Below, piece after piece: positions 8,943 through 17,539 of a stretch of DNA of 46,509 bases. The position numbers and the translations under genes are program-made. Position 1 is the first letter of the stretch. Every line of letters begins with the position of its first letter. The DNA comes from Cyanobacteria bacterium UBA791 (GTDB lineage: Bacteria > Cyanobacteriota > Vampirovibrionia > Gastranaerophilales > Gastranaerophilaceae): the NCBI GenBank assembly GCA_002297005.1, contig DBIX01000084.1, forward strand, positions 34,339 through 80,847, given 5' to 3'. Under the pieces are notes generated by a model. It worked only from the letters and a program-made list of their open reading frames with translations, was not told the origin of the DNA and searched no databases.

Positions 8943-10247
8943 ATGAATATTTGCGTAATAGGAACAGGATATGTTGGACTTGTAGCAGGAGCTTGTCTTG
9001 CTGATATGGGTAACAATGTTATTTGTGTTGATAACAATGAGGATAAAATCAGTCAACTTAAAAATGGTGTTATTCCAATCTATGAACCAGGTCTTGACGA
9101 ACTTGTTAAATCAAATGTTCTTGAAAATCGTTTAGATTTTTCAACTGATTTAAAATCTGCAGTAGAAAAATCTCTTGTATGTTTTATTGCAGTTGGTACT
9201 CCTCAAGGTGAAGACGGCTCTGCTGATTTACAATATGTTTTCAATGTTGCAAAATCAATTGCAACTTCAATGAATGATTACAAGGTTATTGTTGATAAAT
9301 CAACTGTTCCAGTAGGTACTGCAGAAAAAGTTTCAGAAATTATTAAAGCAAATACAAAATATGATTTTGACGTTGTTTCTAACCCAGAATTTTTAAAACA
9401 AGGTAATGCCGTAAATGATTTCTTATCACCTGATAGAGTTGTAATAGGTTCAAATTCCGATAAAGCTACACAAATTATGCAAGAAATCTATGCTCCATTC
9501 TTCAGAACAGGTAATAGAGTTATTGTAATGGATGTTAAATCTGCTGAAATGACAAAATATGCCGCAAATTCGTTCTTGGCGGTAAAAATTTCTTATGCAA
9601 ACGAAATAGCAAATCTTTGTGAAAAAGTCGGTGCAAATGCAGAAATGGTAAGAATTGGTATGACAACTGATTCTCGTATCGGTAACAAATTCTTGTTCCC
9701 AGGATTGGGTTATGGCGGAAGTTGTTTTCCTAAAGACGTTAAAGCTTTAATTAAAACAGGTGCAGAAAACGGTTGTGATATGAACATAATCAAGTCTGCA
9801 GATGAAACAAATAAAAAACAAAGATTATTATTCTTAGATAAAATTATCAACAAATTTGGCGAAGATTTAACTGGTAAAACTTTTGCTGTTTGGGGATTGG
9901 CATTTAAACCTAAAACAAATGATATGAGAGAAGCTCCAGCAATTACAATAATAAGCGATTTATTAAAACGTGGAGCAAAGGTTAAAGCTTATGATCCAAA
10001 AGCTGTAGAAGATGCAAAATTCTATTTTCAAGATAGAATTACTTATGCAAAAAATTCTTATGAAACATTGGAAAATGCTGACGCTTTATTACTTTTGACA
10101 GAATGGAACGAATTTAGACGTCCTGATTTTGACAGAATAAAAGAATTATTAAAAACACCAGTAATTTTTGATGGTAGAAATCAGTACAATGGCATAAGGC
10201 TTGTAGAAAGAGGTTTTGATTATACTTGTATTGGCTCAAACTACTAA
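8943..10247 (+). CDS. ugd: UDP-glucose 6-dehydrogenase
   Basis: Oxidises UDP-glucose to UDP-glucuronate using two NAD, supplying acidic sugars for envelope polysaccharide. It shows the Rossmann motif GTGYVGL at residues 7-13, the substrate and active-site motif GYGGSCFPKD with catalytic Cys261, and a C-terminal domain with WGLAFKPKTNDMREAP. I chose the ATG at 8943 (434 residues) because AAGGAG lies 6 bases before it and the family starts at this Met. The in-frame ATG at 8919 lies in the promoter. It diverges from gtrA and is the last gene of the sugar cluster. Confidence 0.97.
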   Translation: MNICVIGTGYVGLVAGACLADMGNNVICVDNNEDKISQLKNGVIPIYEPGLDELVKSNVLENRLDFSTDLKSAVEKSLVCFIAVGTPQGEDGSADLQYVFNVAKSIATSMNDYKVIVDKSTVPVGTAEKVSEIIKANTKYDFDVVSNPEFLKQGNAVNDFLSPDRVVIGSNSDKATQIMQEIYAPFFRTGNRVIVMDVKSAEMTKYAANSFLAVKISYANEIANLCEKVGANAEMVRIGMTTDSRIGNKFLFPGLGYGGSCFPKDVKALIKTGAENGCDMNIIKSADETNKKQRLLFLDKIINKFGEDLTGKTFAVWGLAFKPKTNDMREAPAITIISDLLKRGAKVKAYDPKAVEDAKFYFQDRITYAKNSYETLENADALLLLTEWNEFRRPDFDRIKELLKTPVIFDGRNQYNGIRLVERGFDYTCIGSNY

Positions 10248-10259
10248 TAGCTGGTGTAA

Positions 10260-10287
10260 TTGCTCAAAAAAATATTTATGATAGAAT
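10260..10287 (+). promoter_or_regulatory. Promoter of the SRP RNA gene
   Basis: TTGCTC (10260-10265), 16-base spacer, TAGAAT (10282-10287). The predicted start at about 10294 coincides with the first base-paired nucleotides of the RNA. Confidence 0.55.
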
Positions 10288-10293
10288 AAATTT

Positions 10294-10558
10294 AGGTCGT
10301 ACTCCCTGGGGACGTAGCAAATCTCTTGACTCGAATGCTTAGCGAGGGGCAGAGCCTATTGTGAGGGGTTTAATTCTCTCAATGAATTAAATATTGCTGT
10401 TGACGGTCTAGGTTACGGTGGCATAAAATATCGAACCGTGTCAGGATGGAAACATAGCAGCACTAAGGTAACCTTTATGGGTATCGTAGTCCTATTCAAG
10501 AGGTAATATTTAAGGATTTGTTTGGGTTAAATTTCGATAGATAGTGGTACGGCCTTTT
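10294..10558 (+). ncRNA. ffs: Signal recognition particle RNA, large bacterial type
   Basis: The conserved Ffh-binding domain is clear: TCAGG at 10441-10445, then an ATG-GAAA-CAT stem-loop (10446-10455), then AGCAGCAC at 10456-10463. The ends pair: GGTCGTAC at 10295-10302 with GTACGGCC at 10547-10554 (one G-U), followed by TTTTT. About 260 nt is too long for a 4.5S RNA and fits the long SRP RNA with an Alu-like 5' domain, as in Bacillus and relatives. The RNA binds Ffh and targets membrane proteins. The exact ends are estimated from the terminal helix. Confidence 0.9.
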
Positions 10559-10605
10559 TATTGCTTTGAATTATAGATAAATTCGTAAAATTTTACAACA
10601 AAAAA

Positions 10606-10677
10606 TGAGTCCGGTGGGATTTGAACCCACGACCAAGAGATTAAGAGTCTCCTGCGCTACCGCTGCGCCACGAACCC
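10606..10677 (-). tRNA. tRNA-Lys (anticodon CTT)
   Basis: Complete cloverleaf: acceptor GGGTTCG / CGGACTC with a discriminator A, D-arm GCGC...GCGC, anticodon stem GGAGA / TCTCT around loop CTCTTAA (anticodon CTT), and T-arm GTGGG-TTCAAAT-CCCAC. CCA is not encoded. It lies tail-to-tail with the SRP RNA gene. Confidence 0.96.
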
Positions 10678-10708
10678 ATTTTGTGGTTTTTATTCAATTT
10701 GTGCTTTT

Positions 10709-10737
10709 ATTATACAAAAAATATTCTTTCTTTACAA
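10709..10737 (-). promoter_or_regulatory. Promoter of tRNA-Lys
   Basis: On the minus strand: TTGTAA (10737-10732), 17-base spacer, TATAAT (10714-10709), about 30 bases before the mature 5' end. Confidence 0.75.
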
Positions 10738-10762
10738 CTGCTTTATTTTAATTTACATCCAC

Positions 10763-10791
10763 TTGTAAAAACTATCTCAAATTGTTATAAT
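10763..10791 (+). promoter_or_regulatory. Promoter of the M3-like peptidase gene
   Basis: TTGTAA (10763-10768), 17-base spacer, TATAAT (10786-10791), 24 bases before the ATG. An AAAAGG ribosome site lies in the short leader. Confidence 0.75.
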
Positions 10792-10815
10792 TTATCTGTA
10801 CAAAAGGTCTTTTGA

Positions 10816-12423
10816 ATGCAAATTAACAATAACAAAATTTCGAAAATAAGCATAAGTAAAAATACCCCAGCTAAAGAAGAATCTGTTTTAGAAAATAAAA
10901 CAAAGCAAAAAAATTATGAGTCTTTAGTTCAAAATACATCTTCTTACGTTATGCCGTTTTTAGGCAAAACTCAGGTTGCAAAAAAATCCTTAAAACCTTT
11001 AACAAAAGAAGAACATGATGTTAAAAATGCTATTAATAAATTAAATAACGATTATCATTCAAAAGAGTTTGAAGCCGGAAAAGCCTACTGGGATTATATA
11101 ACTGACAATTCTAAAGAAAACCAAGATAAGTATGACAAAGCAAGTGAAGCTTGCAATACTTTTTATCAAGATGAAAAATTATACGATAAATTTAAAAACC
11201 TAAAAGAAAATACAAAGATTAAAAACCCTGATTTAAAACAAGAATTGGATGAAGTCATAGAAACTTTTAAGGCGTACAATTCTGCAGAAGTAGAAGAAAC
11301 TGATAAGGATTATGAAAAAGTTTCTAATCTAGAGAAGAAAGTTCAATTAAAAGCAAACAAATTTGAAAAACCAGAAGGTGTTGAATATAGAGATTACATT
11401 TCAAAGGATATTGTTAAATTAGTAAAAGCTAGAAACGTTTACGCAAAGAAAAATGGTTATGCTAACTTTTACGAAATGAAACTTGCTGAACAAGGAAAAG
11501 ATTCTAAGCAAGTTGATGAAATGTTTGAAAAAATTACTAATGCGACAAATGATATTGAAAAAAATCAAAAAGGAATTTCAAAAGAAACAGAAAAACTTAT
11601 AAGTAGTAGATTAGGTAAAAACAATATTCTAGGCTTATGTACTGATGTATATAAAGATATGGGCTGGAATATTATGGAGATGCCTATAACAAAATTTGAT
11701 TTGTTTCCAAGACAAAACAAAATTAATTCACGACAAACAAATAATGTTGATCCAAACAAGGATGTTCGTGTTTTAGCCGACTTAAATTTAAAAGATAATC
11801 CTTTGTATGCGATTAGTACTTTAATGCATGAGCTTGGTCATGCTGTACATTATTCAAGCTTTGGTGAAAATTTACCAAACAATCAAAAAACAATAGCCTC
11901 TGAAACTTTAGATGAGGGTGTTGCTTTATTAATGGGCGGATTAATGGAGAAAGAGGGAACTATTTCAAAAGTTTTAGATTTACCTGAAAAAGCTACAAAA
12001 GAAATTGAAGAAGCTTCTCTATCAAGTAAAGCTGACAAAATTCGTTCATATATTCAAGTTGACCGTTTTGAAAAAGCTATGTACGAAAATCCTGACCAAG
12101 ATTTGCAAAAACTTTGGAAAGACTGTGGCGAAAAATATAAAAATAAGAATTACAGTAAGTTAGAGTGGACTGATATAGATCATTTTATCCATTCACCTGT
12201 TTATTATCATTATTACGCAGAGGGTGAAGTTGTTGCTGAGCAGTTGTACAATACTGCCTCTAAAAATGGTACTGTAAAACTTACAGAATCAAAAGATACT
12301 GCAAAATTCTTTAATAACAAAATTTTTAAATACGGTGCATCAAAAACTGAAGAAGAAGTTCTAAAATCTGCAACAGGCATGACTTTAGATGTTGATGCAT
12401 ATTGTAAACAATTTAAAAAATAA
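10816..12423 (+). CDS. Putative M3-like zinc metallopeptidase, no signal peptide
   Basis: 535 residues. The zinc site is HELGH at residues 338-342 (MHELGHAVHYSSFG). The third ligand is probably E367 in SETLDEGVALL, 25 residues after the second His, which is the spacing of M3 oligopeptidases (E363 is an alternative). Near residues 455-485 the segment HSPVYYHYYAEGEVVAEQL resembles the conserved His/Tyr region of M3B/oligoendopeptidase F and of M2 enzymes. The first ~70 residues are Lys/Ser/Asn-rich, look disordered, and include MPFLGK, which recalls the SFLGK at the start of the giant protease at 26970. With no Sec signal it is cytosolic or exported by an unknown route. It converges with the next peptidase gene, 10 bases away. 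Exact family is uncertain. Confidence 0.75.
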   Translation: MQINNNKISKISISKNTPAKEESVLENKTKQKNYESLVQNTSSYVMPFLGKTQVAKKSLKPLTKEEHDVKNAINKLNNDYHSKEFEAGKAYWDYITDNSKENQDKYDKASEACNTFYQDEKLYDKFKNLKENTKIKNPDLKQELDEVIETFKAYNSAEVEETDKDYEKVSNLEKKVQLKANKFEKPEGVEYRDYISKDIVKLVKARNVYAKKNGYANFYEMKLAEQGKDSKQVDEMFEKITNATNDIEKNQKGISKETEKLISSRLGKNNILGLCTDVYKDMGWNIMEMPITKFDLFPRQNKINSRQTNNVDPNKDVRVLADLNLKDNPLYAISTLMHELGHAVHYSSFGENLPNNQKTIASETLDEGVALLMGGLMEKEGTISKVLDLPEKATKEIEEASLSSKADKIRSYIQVDRFEKAMYENPDQDLQKLWKDCGEKYKNKNYSKLEWTDIDHFIHSPVYYHYYAEGEVVAEQLYNTASKNGTVKLTESKDTAKFFNNKIFKYGASKTEEEVLKSATGMTLDVDAYCKQFKK

Positions 12424-12433
12424 TTTTTAATTC

Positions 12434-14218
12434 TTATCCTAATTGTTTAGCAACTTCTGCAATTGTTTTTGGAAAATATTGTTGCAAATATTGTGTTCTA
12501 AATCTTAGAGAATTATCTGTTTTTGGTGTATTTAGCAATGCATTTGTTTCAGCTATTGTTTCACTAACTCCGCCTTTTTCACCGCCCATGTGATTTTCTT
12601 TCCTTATAAAATAGTCAATATGTTTTCTTTGAGCATCAGGAAAAGCTTTTAAGAAATTCTCCATTTCTTCATCGTATTTTTTATTAACTTCTTTATTCAT
12701 AGAAATTGTATTTTTAAAAGTCTTTTTAAAGGCTTCTGGTGTTGTTGAATCAGTATTTTTGAAATCGATTGTATGACCAATTTCATGAGTTAGTAAATAT
12801 GCATTATCGCCGGTAAAAATGGCTTCCAAACCACCATCATAATTTGAATCTAAGCAGTTATCAACTCCTACAAGCGTATCAATGTTTTCTCTCATTTTGA
12901 TTAATTCATCACCTGAAATTTGTTTTAGAGTGTTGATTAGCATTTGTGGCTTTTCATCTAATTCCTTGCCAATTCTAAATTCTGCTTTTTTGTTTTTATC
13001 TTTTAGATTTTGAACTTTTACACCATTTTTAACTACATCAATTTGGTATCTTTCGTCGCCTCTTGAAGAAATAAATTTGTTTTCATTAATTACTTCAAAG
13101 GCTTCTGAAAGGTTTAGAAGAACTTTACCTTTTTTATCTGTGATTTTGTAATCTAGTATTCTATTACCTTGTGGGTCATTTTCGTATAGATAATTTGTTT
13201 TTGTACCATCTAAGGAAGTCATTTCTTTTTTGACAGAAACGATACCAGTTTTTTTATCGATTTTACCTAAACTTAAAACTGTTTCCTTGCCATTTTTGTC
13301 AGTACGTGTAACATTCAACACCCCTTGAACGTCTGATGGTGTTGATTTTTCTGTATATTCAACATTACCATTTTTATCAAGTTGTGTTCTAGTTTCATTA
13401 GTGACAACTTCGAACTCTGCATCTTTATCAAATGTAGAAATTACTTCTGAAGTTGAATTGTTTCTAAAATCTTTTGTATAAGTTTTGAAAATATTTTTTT
13501 CGTTGTCTTCAACTCTTTTTTCTTCATAAATTGCTTTTAAATTTTTATCAAAAGCTTTTGTGATTTTTGTATCATTATTGCTTTTTATTACTACAAGAAT
13601 TTCTTTATTTTTATAATCATCTTTTGTTGCTGAAATTTCTTTTAAATTCTTCCCTTGTTCTTTTTCAATTTCTACGATTTTATCCGCTAATTTATTTAAA
13701 TCTGGTAATTCTTTTTCTTGAGATAGTGCAACAATATTTTTGGGTGAAAGAGAAGTTTTAGTTAATGGTCTAACTTTTATTAAATCTTCAGCATTTGCCT
13801 TATCATTAAAGTTCATCAAGGCTTTGCCATCGTATTTTGTTTCACCTTTTTCGTCTTTAACTTCTGAATAGAATTTTATTTCATTCAATTTATCCAAAGG
13901 TTGAGAGGCAAGCATATATACAAATTCACCATTAACTTTTGGATTTTTTGCTAAAGAATTTATGGCATCCCATTTTTTAGGTTCTGCTTGAAGTTCAGTT
14001 TTAATATTTTGCAAATACCAGTCATTAAATTTTGGTTTATTTTTGTTACCTTTTATTGTACTTAAGGAGTTTATCGCCGTATCAATATTGAATTCAGATT
14101 TCGTAAAAGTATCTTTTTTTAGAGGTTGAGTCATGAATGCTCTTTGTGATTGAGTATTCATTTTATTGACTTTTACACTACTTTTAAAATTTACAAAATT
14201 TACTGGTGAAATCTTCAT
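12434..14218 (-). CDS. Putative zinc metallopeptidase, HExxH-AETNA family (paralogue 1)
   Basis: 594 residues, no signal peptide. It opens with MKISPVNFVN and has PLKKDTFTKS at about residues 32-41, the two-part motif shared with three other proteins here. Residues ~200-440 form a beta-rich, Lys/Asp/Asn-rich region with turn motifs (DKNGK, DPQGNR, DKKGK). The C-terminus holds HEIGH at 478-482 and a conserved GGVSETIAETNALL, whose E557 (75 residues after the second His) is the likely third ligand. HIDYF supplies a candidate catalytic Tyr. The layout recalls the anthrax-lethal-factor-like (ATLF/M34) domain, but I cannot place it firmly. Paralogues are at 31210 and 37416. The leader has no good ribosome site near the ATG. 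Confidence 0.72.
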   Translation of the reverse strand: MKISPVNFVNFKSSVKVNKMNTQSQRAFMTQPLKKDTFTKSEFNIDTAINSLSTIKGNKNKPKFNDWYLQNIKTELQAEPKKWDAINSLAKNPKVNGEFVYMLASQPLDKLNEIKFYSEVKDEKGETKYDGKALMNFNDKANAEDLIKVRPLTKTSLSPKNIVALSQEKELPDLNKLADKIVEIEKEQGKNLKEISATKDDYKNKEILVVIKSNNDTKITKAFDKNLKAIYEEKRVEDNEKNIFKTYTKDFRNNSTSEVISTFDKDAEFEVVTNETRTQLDKNGNVEYTEKSTPSDVQGVLNVTRTDKNGKETVLSLGKIDKKTGIVSVKKEMTSLDGTKTNYLYENDPQGNRILDYKITDKKGKVLLNLSEAFEVINENKFISSRGDERYQIDVVKNGVKVQNLKDKNKKAEFRIGKELDEKPQMLINTLKQISGDELIKMRENIDTLVGVDNCLDSNYDGGLEAIFTGDNAYLLTHEIGHTIDFKNTDSTTPEAFKKTFKNTISMNKEVNKKYDEEMENFLKAFPDAQRKHIDYFIRKENHMGGEKGGVSETIAETNALLNTPKTDNSLRFRTQYLQQYFPKTIAEVAKQLG

Positions 14219-14288
14219 ACTAGGATTAATGTTCCTAAAAATAAAAATTGCTAGTGAAATGTCTATTGTTAAGGCTTTTTTACATAAA

Positions 14289-15221
14289 TTATTTATTAGA
14301 TTTTTCTTCTACAATGTATCTTGGACGGTGTTTTGATTCTTTGTAGATTTTTCCAATGTATTCACCAAGAATACCGATAGATAATAATTGTATTCCGCCG
14401 ATAAAGTATAGAGAAATAAATAGTGAAGTCCAACCTGAAACAGGTTCTTTTGTGCTTATGTAATAATAAAGTGCATAAGCTGTCATAATAATTGCAAAAG
14501 CAAAACATAGTAACCCTAATATGCTTATAAATCTAAGTGGTGTTACAGAAAAAGATGTTATTCCATCAATTGCTAGCTTAAGTCTTTTTAAAAAATTATA
14601 GTGACTTTCTCCACCGATTCTTTTGTTTCTTTTGTAATAAAGTGTAGCTGATTTAAAACCTAAGTTTGAAATTAATCCTCTCAAATACAAATTTGTTTCA
14701 GGATATGTTTTTAATATGTCCACAACTTTTTTTGAGATTAGTCTAAAATCAGCGTGATGAGGAATTGTATTCATCTTTAAGGTTTTATTTAGTTTGTAAT
14801 AAATATTAGTCAAAACTCTGTTTATAATGTTATCAGATTTTCTATCGTTTCTTACTCCAAAAATGATTTCATAATCCTCTTGGTATTTGTCTACCATTTG
14901 CTCAATAAGAGTTATATCGTCTTGTAAGTCGTCATCAAGCGTTATAAAAATATCTGCATTGTTTTCAAATAGTCCCGCAATTAAAGCTGATTGGTGTCCA
15001 AAGTTTTTAGATAGTTTTATCCCTTTTACATTTAGCTTTGTAATTGTATTCCAAGTTCTATCGCTACTTCCATCGTCAACAAAAGAAAGATAACTATTTT
15101 CAGAAATTTTGTTTTTATTTTTTAAATCTTCAAGAATTTTTGATAATTCATTAAAAGTCGTTTTTAAAATTTCTGAATCATTATAGCACGGAACAATTAT
15201 TGCTAAAGTAGGATTTTTCAT
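14289..15221 (-). CDS. DPM1/ArnC-like polyprenyl-phosphate glycosyltransferase (GT2)
   Basis: 310 residues. GT-A domain with AIIVPCYNDSE, DDGSSDRTW and the metal motif LDDDLQDD. A positively charged RNKRIGGESHYNF segment precedes two transmembrane helices (about 225-285), and it ends GILGEYIGKIYKESKHRPRYIVEE as in undecaprenyl-phosphate sugar transferases. The start is two bases after the stop of the exported hydrolase gene, so the two form an operon. It is only distantly similar to the 7510 transferase and has no GtrA partner next to it. Confidence 0.88.
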   Translation of the reverse strand: MKNPTLAIIVPCYNDSEILKTTFNELSKILEDLKNKNKISENSYLSFVDDGSSDRTWNTITKLNVKGIKLSKNFGHQSALIAGLFENNADIFITLDDDLQDDITLIEQMVDKYQEDYEIIFGVRNDRKSDNIINRVLTNIYYKLNKTLKMNTIPHHADFRLISKKVVDILKTYPETNLYLRGLISNLGFKSATLYYKRNKRIGGESHYNFLKRLKLAIDGITSFSVTPLRFISILGLLCFAFAIIMTAYALYYYISTKEPVSGWTSLFISLYFIGGIQLLSIGILGEYIGKIYKESKHRPRYIVEEKSNK

Positions 15222-15223
15222 AA

Positions 15224-16399
15224 TTATTTTTTACTCTTTTTGTTATTACGTTTGTTTACTGTCTCTTCATCGTATTGGTACATGTGACCCTCTGTATAAC
15301 CTTTTACAATGGCTTTTGCAAAACGCTTTTTAGAGTTCCAATAAGAAGTATGAGCACCGGCAAAAGTTCTCAAACTTTCTTTTTTAGAATAATCATAGAA
15401 GAAACCTAGTTCACTATCAAAATCCATATCAATTAATTTTTTAAGTTCTTCGTTAGTACGGTTTACGCCGTTTGGGAAACCTAATGGGTCATCTGCCCAG
15501 TTTACTGTTAGGAAGAAGAACTTATGTTCAATTAAATATTTGTATAGTAATTTATAGAATTTTACACCATCTGTTCTTTTATCAGTCATATCTGAATAGA
15601 ATAGTGGAATTGGGCTGGCATAGTTTATAACACCTAGCACAGAACCCTCTGGAACACAATATTTATCTGTATATGTATCAATATTTAAATAAGCTTGTTT
15701 GAATTCTTGTTTATTAGGATTTGTCATTACTTGACCAAGAGGAGATGCATTAGTTAAGTTTGAACCAACAAATGCCATTAAACAAGTATTTTTTCTTGGG
15801 TTGTTTTCAATAACTTTTACTAAATCCTTATCAAGGTTTTTATCGCTAAACCATTCTTTTATATCAATGTAAGGAGCTTTATTGAATAAGTACTCCATCG
15901 TAATAAAAGTTCCTGCTGAATAGCCTAAAAGAACAACTTTTTTACCTTGTTTTACGTCTACTTTAATTTGTGTATCAAGTTCTTGAATAATAGGTATCAT
16001 ATTATGACTTTTTTGTACCCAAATAGCATCGTGCATAATATCTGCAATAGTATTTCTTACGCAAAACGCAATAAAAGGACTAATTGAACGAAGTGAATTT
16101 GCTTTTTCTCTCATAAACATCAAATCTTCTTGACTTTTATATCCCCAAAAATAATTTGATGGTTTTTCTTCAATTACATATTCTCCATTGTTTAACAAAT
16201 GCTCATAAGTATATTTATCTTTTTCAATTTGAGCTTTCAAATATGGGTGAAATTTATTTATTCCCTTAATAAACCAGTTATACATTTTTTGGCTATTGTT
16301 GTTTGAGCCATTAATGTAAATAAAATCTACTGGAGTACTAGCAAATGAAACTTGAGTTAAAAGTAAAAATATTGATAAAATGCTTAAAATCTTTTTCAT
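15224..16399 (-). CDS. Exported alpha/beta-hydrolase-like protein
   Basis: 391 residues from the ATG at 16399, which begins a clear signal peptide (MKKILSILSIFLLLTQVSFA, cleavage near residue 20). An upstream in-frame ATG at 16417 would add six residues and lies in the promoter. The nucleophile elbow is GYSAG with Ser161, and GAHTSYW near residue 365 offers a catalytic His. After cleavage it starts with PVDFIYINGSNNN, a typical first strand of this fold. The substrate is unknown; periplasmic lipid or glycan ester hydrolysis is possible given the adjoining polyprenyl sugar transferase. The promoter overlaps that of the divergent XRE gene. Confidence 0.7.
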   Translation of the reverse strand: MKKILSILSIFLLLTQVSFASTPVDFIYINGSNNNSQKMYNWFIKGINKFHPYLKAQIEKDKYTYEHLLNNGEYVIEEKPSNYFWGYKSQEDLMFMREKANSLRSISPFIAFCVRNTIADIMHDAIWVQKSHNMIPIIQELDTQIKVDVKQGKKVVLLGYSAGTFITMEYLFNKAPYIDIKEWFSDKNLDKDLVKVIENNPRKNTCLMAFVGSNLTNASPLGQVMTNPNKQEFKQAYLNIDTYTDKYCVPEGSVLGVINYASPIPLFYSDMTDKRTDGVKFYKLLYKYLIEHKFFFLTVNWADDPLGFPNGVNRTNEELKKLIDMDFDSELGFFYDYSKKESLRTFAGAHTSYWNSKKRFAKAIVKGYTEGHMYQYDEETVNKRNNKKSKK

Positions 16400-16412
16400 A
16401 ATAAAATATTTT

Positions 16413-16422
16413 ATCATATAAT
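16413..16422. promoter_or_regulatory. Overlapping divergent -10 boxes
   Basis: TATAAT reads on the plus strand at 16417-16422, six bases before the ATG at 16429. TATGAT reads on the minus strand at 16418-16413, 13 bases before the ATG at 16399. The boxes share two bases, so RNA polymerase can probably serve only one gene at a time. The plus-strand mRNA would be leaderless. Confidence 0.5.
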
Positions 16423-16428
16423 AATTTT

Positions 16429-16830
16429 ATGAAAAGTTTAGCAGAATTTATAAGAGAAAAAAGAGAACACGTAGGGCTTACTATTCCAGCCTTAGCGAAG
16501 AAATGTAACGTAAAAGAAGAAATTATTGAGGGTATTGAATCCTCTCAAGAACTTTTTCTTCCGGTAACAATAAGACAAAATCTTGCAAAAGGTTTAAAGA
16601 TTTCACCAAAAGAAATAAAAATGCATGAAAAGGTTTTTGAACCTGATAAGATTACTTATGAGGCTGAATTAAATATAAGAGAATTGATTTTACAAGGCGA
16701 AACAGAGATTGCTTGCCCTAAATGTGGTAGTCCTCTTGTTGTAAAAATTGAAGAAATGTATGATATGTACGATAACTTGTGCAAAGAGCCAAAAGCACAC
16801 TGTTCAAAATGTACTTACCAATTAAAATAG
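16429..16830 (+). CDS. XRE-type HTH protein with C-terminal zinc ribbon
   Basis: 133 residues. Residues 1-60 form a helix-turn-helix (LAEFIREKREHVGLTIPALA, then KCNVKEEIIEGIE). The C-terminal part has CPKCGSPLVV at about 97-106 and CSKCTYQLK at the very end, a four-Cys zinc ribbon. It is likely a DNA-binding regulator. It sits back-to-back with the exported hydrolase gene and could regulate the shared promoter. No ribosome site precedes the ATG, consistent with a leaderless mRNA. The gene ends 4 bases from a convergent small gene. Confidence 0.75.
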   Translation: MKSLAEFIREKREHVGLTIPALAKKCNVKEEIIEGIESSQELFLPVTIRQNLAKGLKISPKEIKMHEKVFEPDKITYEAELNIRELILQGETEIACPKCGSPLVVKIEEMYDMYDNLCKEPKAHCSKCTYQLK

Positions 16831-16834
16831 TTAA

Positions 16835-17089
16835 TTACATTTCAAAAGGGTTATTATTTTCTTTTTTAGTTATGATTTCGTCTTTCTTTTTGACGAAACC
16901 ACATTTTGTACACGCCAAAACCTCTCCAGTACTATCTACAGGCATGAATACGTGTTCACAGTTTTCGTATTCGTCTTTGCTATAGTCGTATACTGGATAA
17001 GGTTGCGTTTCTAAATTTGGTAAATCTCTTGGCGTTTCTGTATGATATTTTTTCTTCCAATAATTTACGATAAATTCAATGATAAACAT
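16835..17089 (-). CDS. Small zinc-ribbon protein of unknown function
   Basis: 84 residues. CEHVF at about 43-47 and CTKCGFVKKKDE at about 59-70 suggest a Cys/His metal site (C, H, C, C). A hydrophobic N-terminus (MFIIEFIVNYW) could contact membrane or partner. It starts 3 bases after the cytidine deaminase stop and is clearly in the same operon. I do not recognise a family. Confidence 0.65.
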   Translation of the reverse strand: MFIIEFIVNYWKKKYHTETPRDLPNLETQPYPVYDYSKDEYENCEHVFMPVDSTGEVLACTKCGFVKKKDEIITKKENNNPFEM

Positions 17090-17092
17090 TTT

Positions 17093-17482
17093 TTATAATT
17101 CAAAACCTAAAGGTAAAATTTCTTCAAGAGTGAATGCCTTAGGTTCTCCATCTTCACCTTCAAGAACAATATGAGTTGTTCCATTTTTAAGTTTAAATTC
17201 TGCGATAACTTGTCTGCAAATACCACAAGGAGCACACATTTTCATTTTTGGTCCGTAGATTGCAATTGCTTCAATTTCTCTTTCGCCATTTACAACCATA
17301 TTCATAATAGCACTTCTTTCTGCACAAATTGTTGCACCAAAACTAGCGTTTTCAACATTTGTACCGACAAAAGTTTTGCCACTTGGGGTTACAAGACAAG
17401 CACCAACTGGAAAATTTGAGTATGGTGAGTAAGTATTTTTACTAGCTTCTTTTGCTTTTTCTAATAGTTCTTTGTAATCCAT
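17093..17482 (-). CDS. cdd: Cytidine deaminase
   Basis: Converts cytidine and deoxycytidine to uridine forms in pyrimidine salvage. 129 residues, the length of the tetrameric class. It has the zinc site C53-A-E55 (TICAERSAI, with Glu55 catalytic) and PCGIC with C86 and C89. An AAAAAGGAG ribosome site precedes the ATG. It is first gene of a two-gene operon with the zinc-ribbon protein and diverges from the exported protein at 17540. Confidence 0.96.
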   Translation of the reverse strand: MDYKELLEKAKEASKNTYSPYSNFPVGACLVTPSGKTFVGTNVENASFGATICAERSAIMNMVVNGEREIEAIAIYGPKMKMCAPCGICRQVIAEFKLKNGTTHIVLEGEDGEPKAFTLEEILPLGFEL

Positions 17483-17524
17483 TTGTTAACTCCTTTTTAA
17501 TAATTAGCACTCTAAGAAAGAATA

Positions 17525-17533
17525 TGATATAAT
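17525..17533 (+). promoter_or_regulatory. Extended -10 of a probably leaderless gene
   Basis: TG-A-TATAAT at 17525-17533 with six bases to the ATG at 17540. Transcription starting the usual 7 bases after the box would begin at the A of the start codon. No ribosome site is present. Confidence 0.6.
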
Positions 17534-17539
17534 CTTATC

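Noticed and set aside
17507..17520. TTAGCACTC, half of a CIRCE/HrcA operator
   Set aside because: The second arm GAGTGCTAA is absent within the required 9-base spacing, and the flanking genes are not heat-shock genes.
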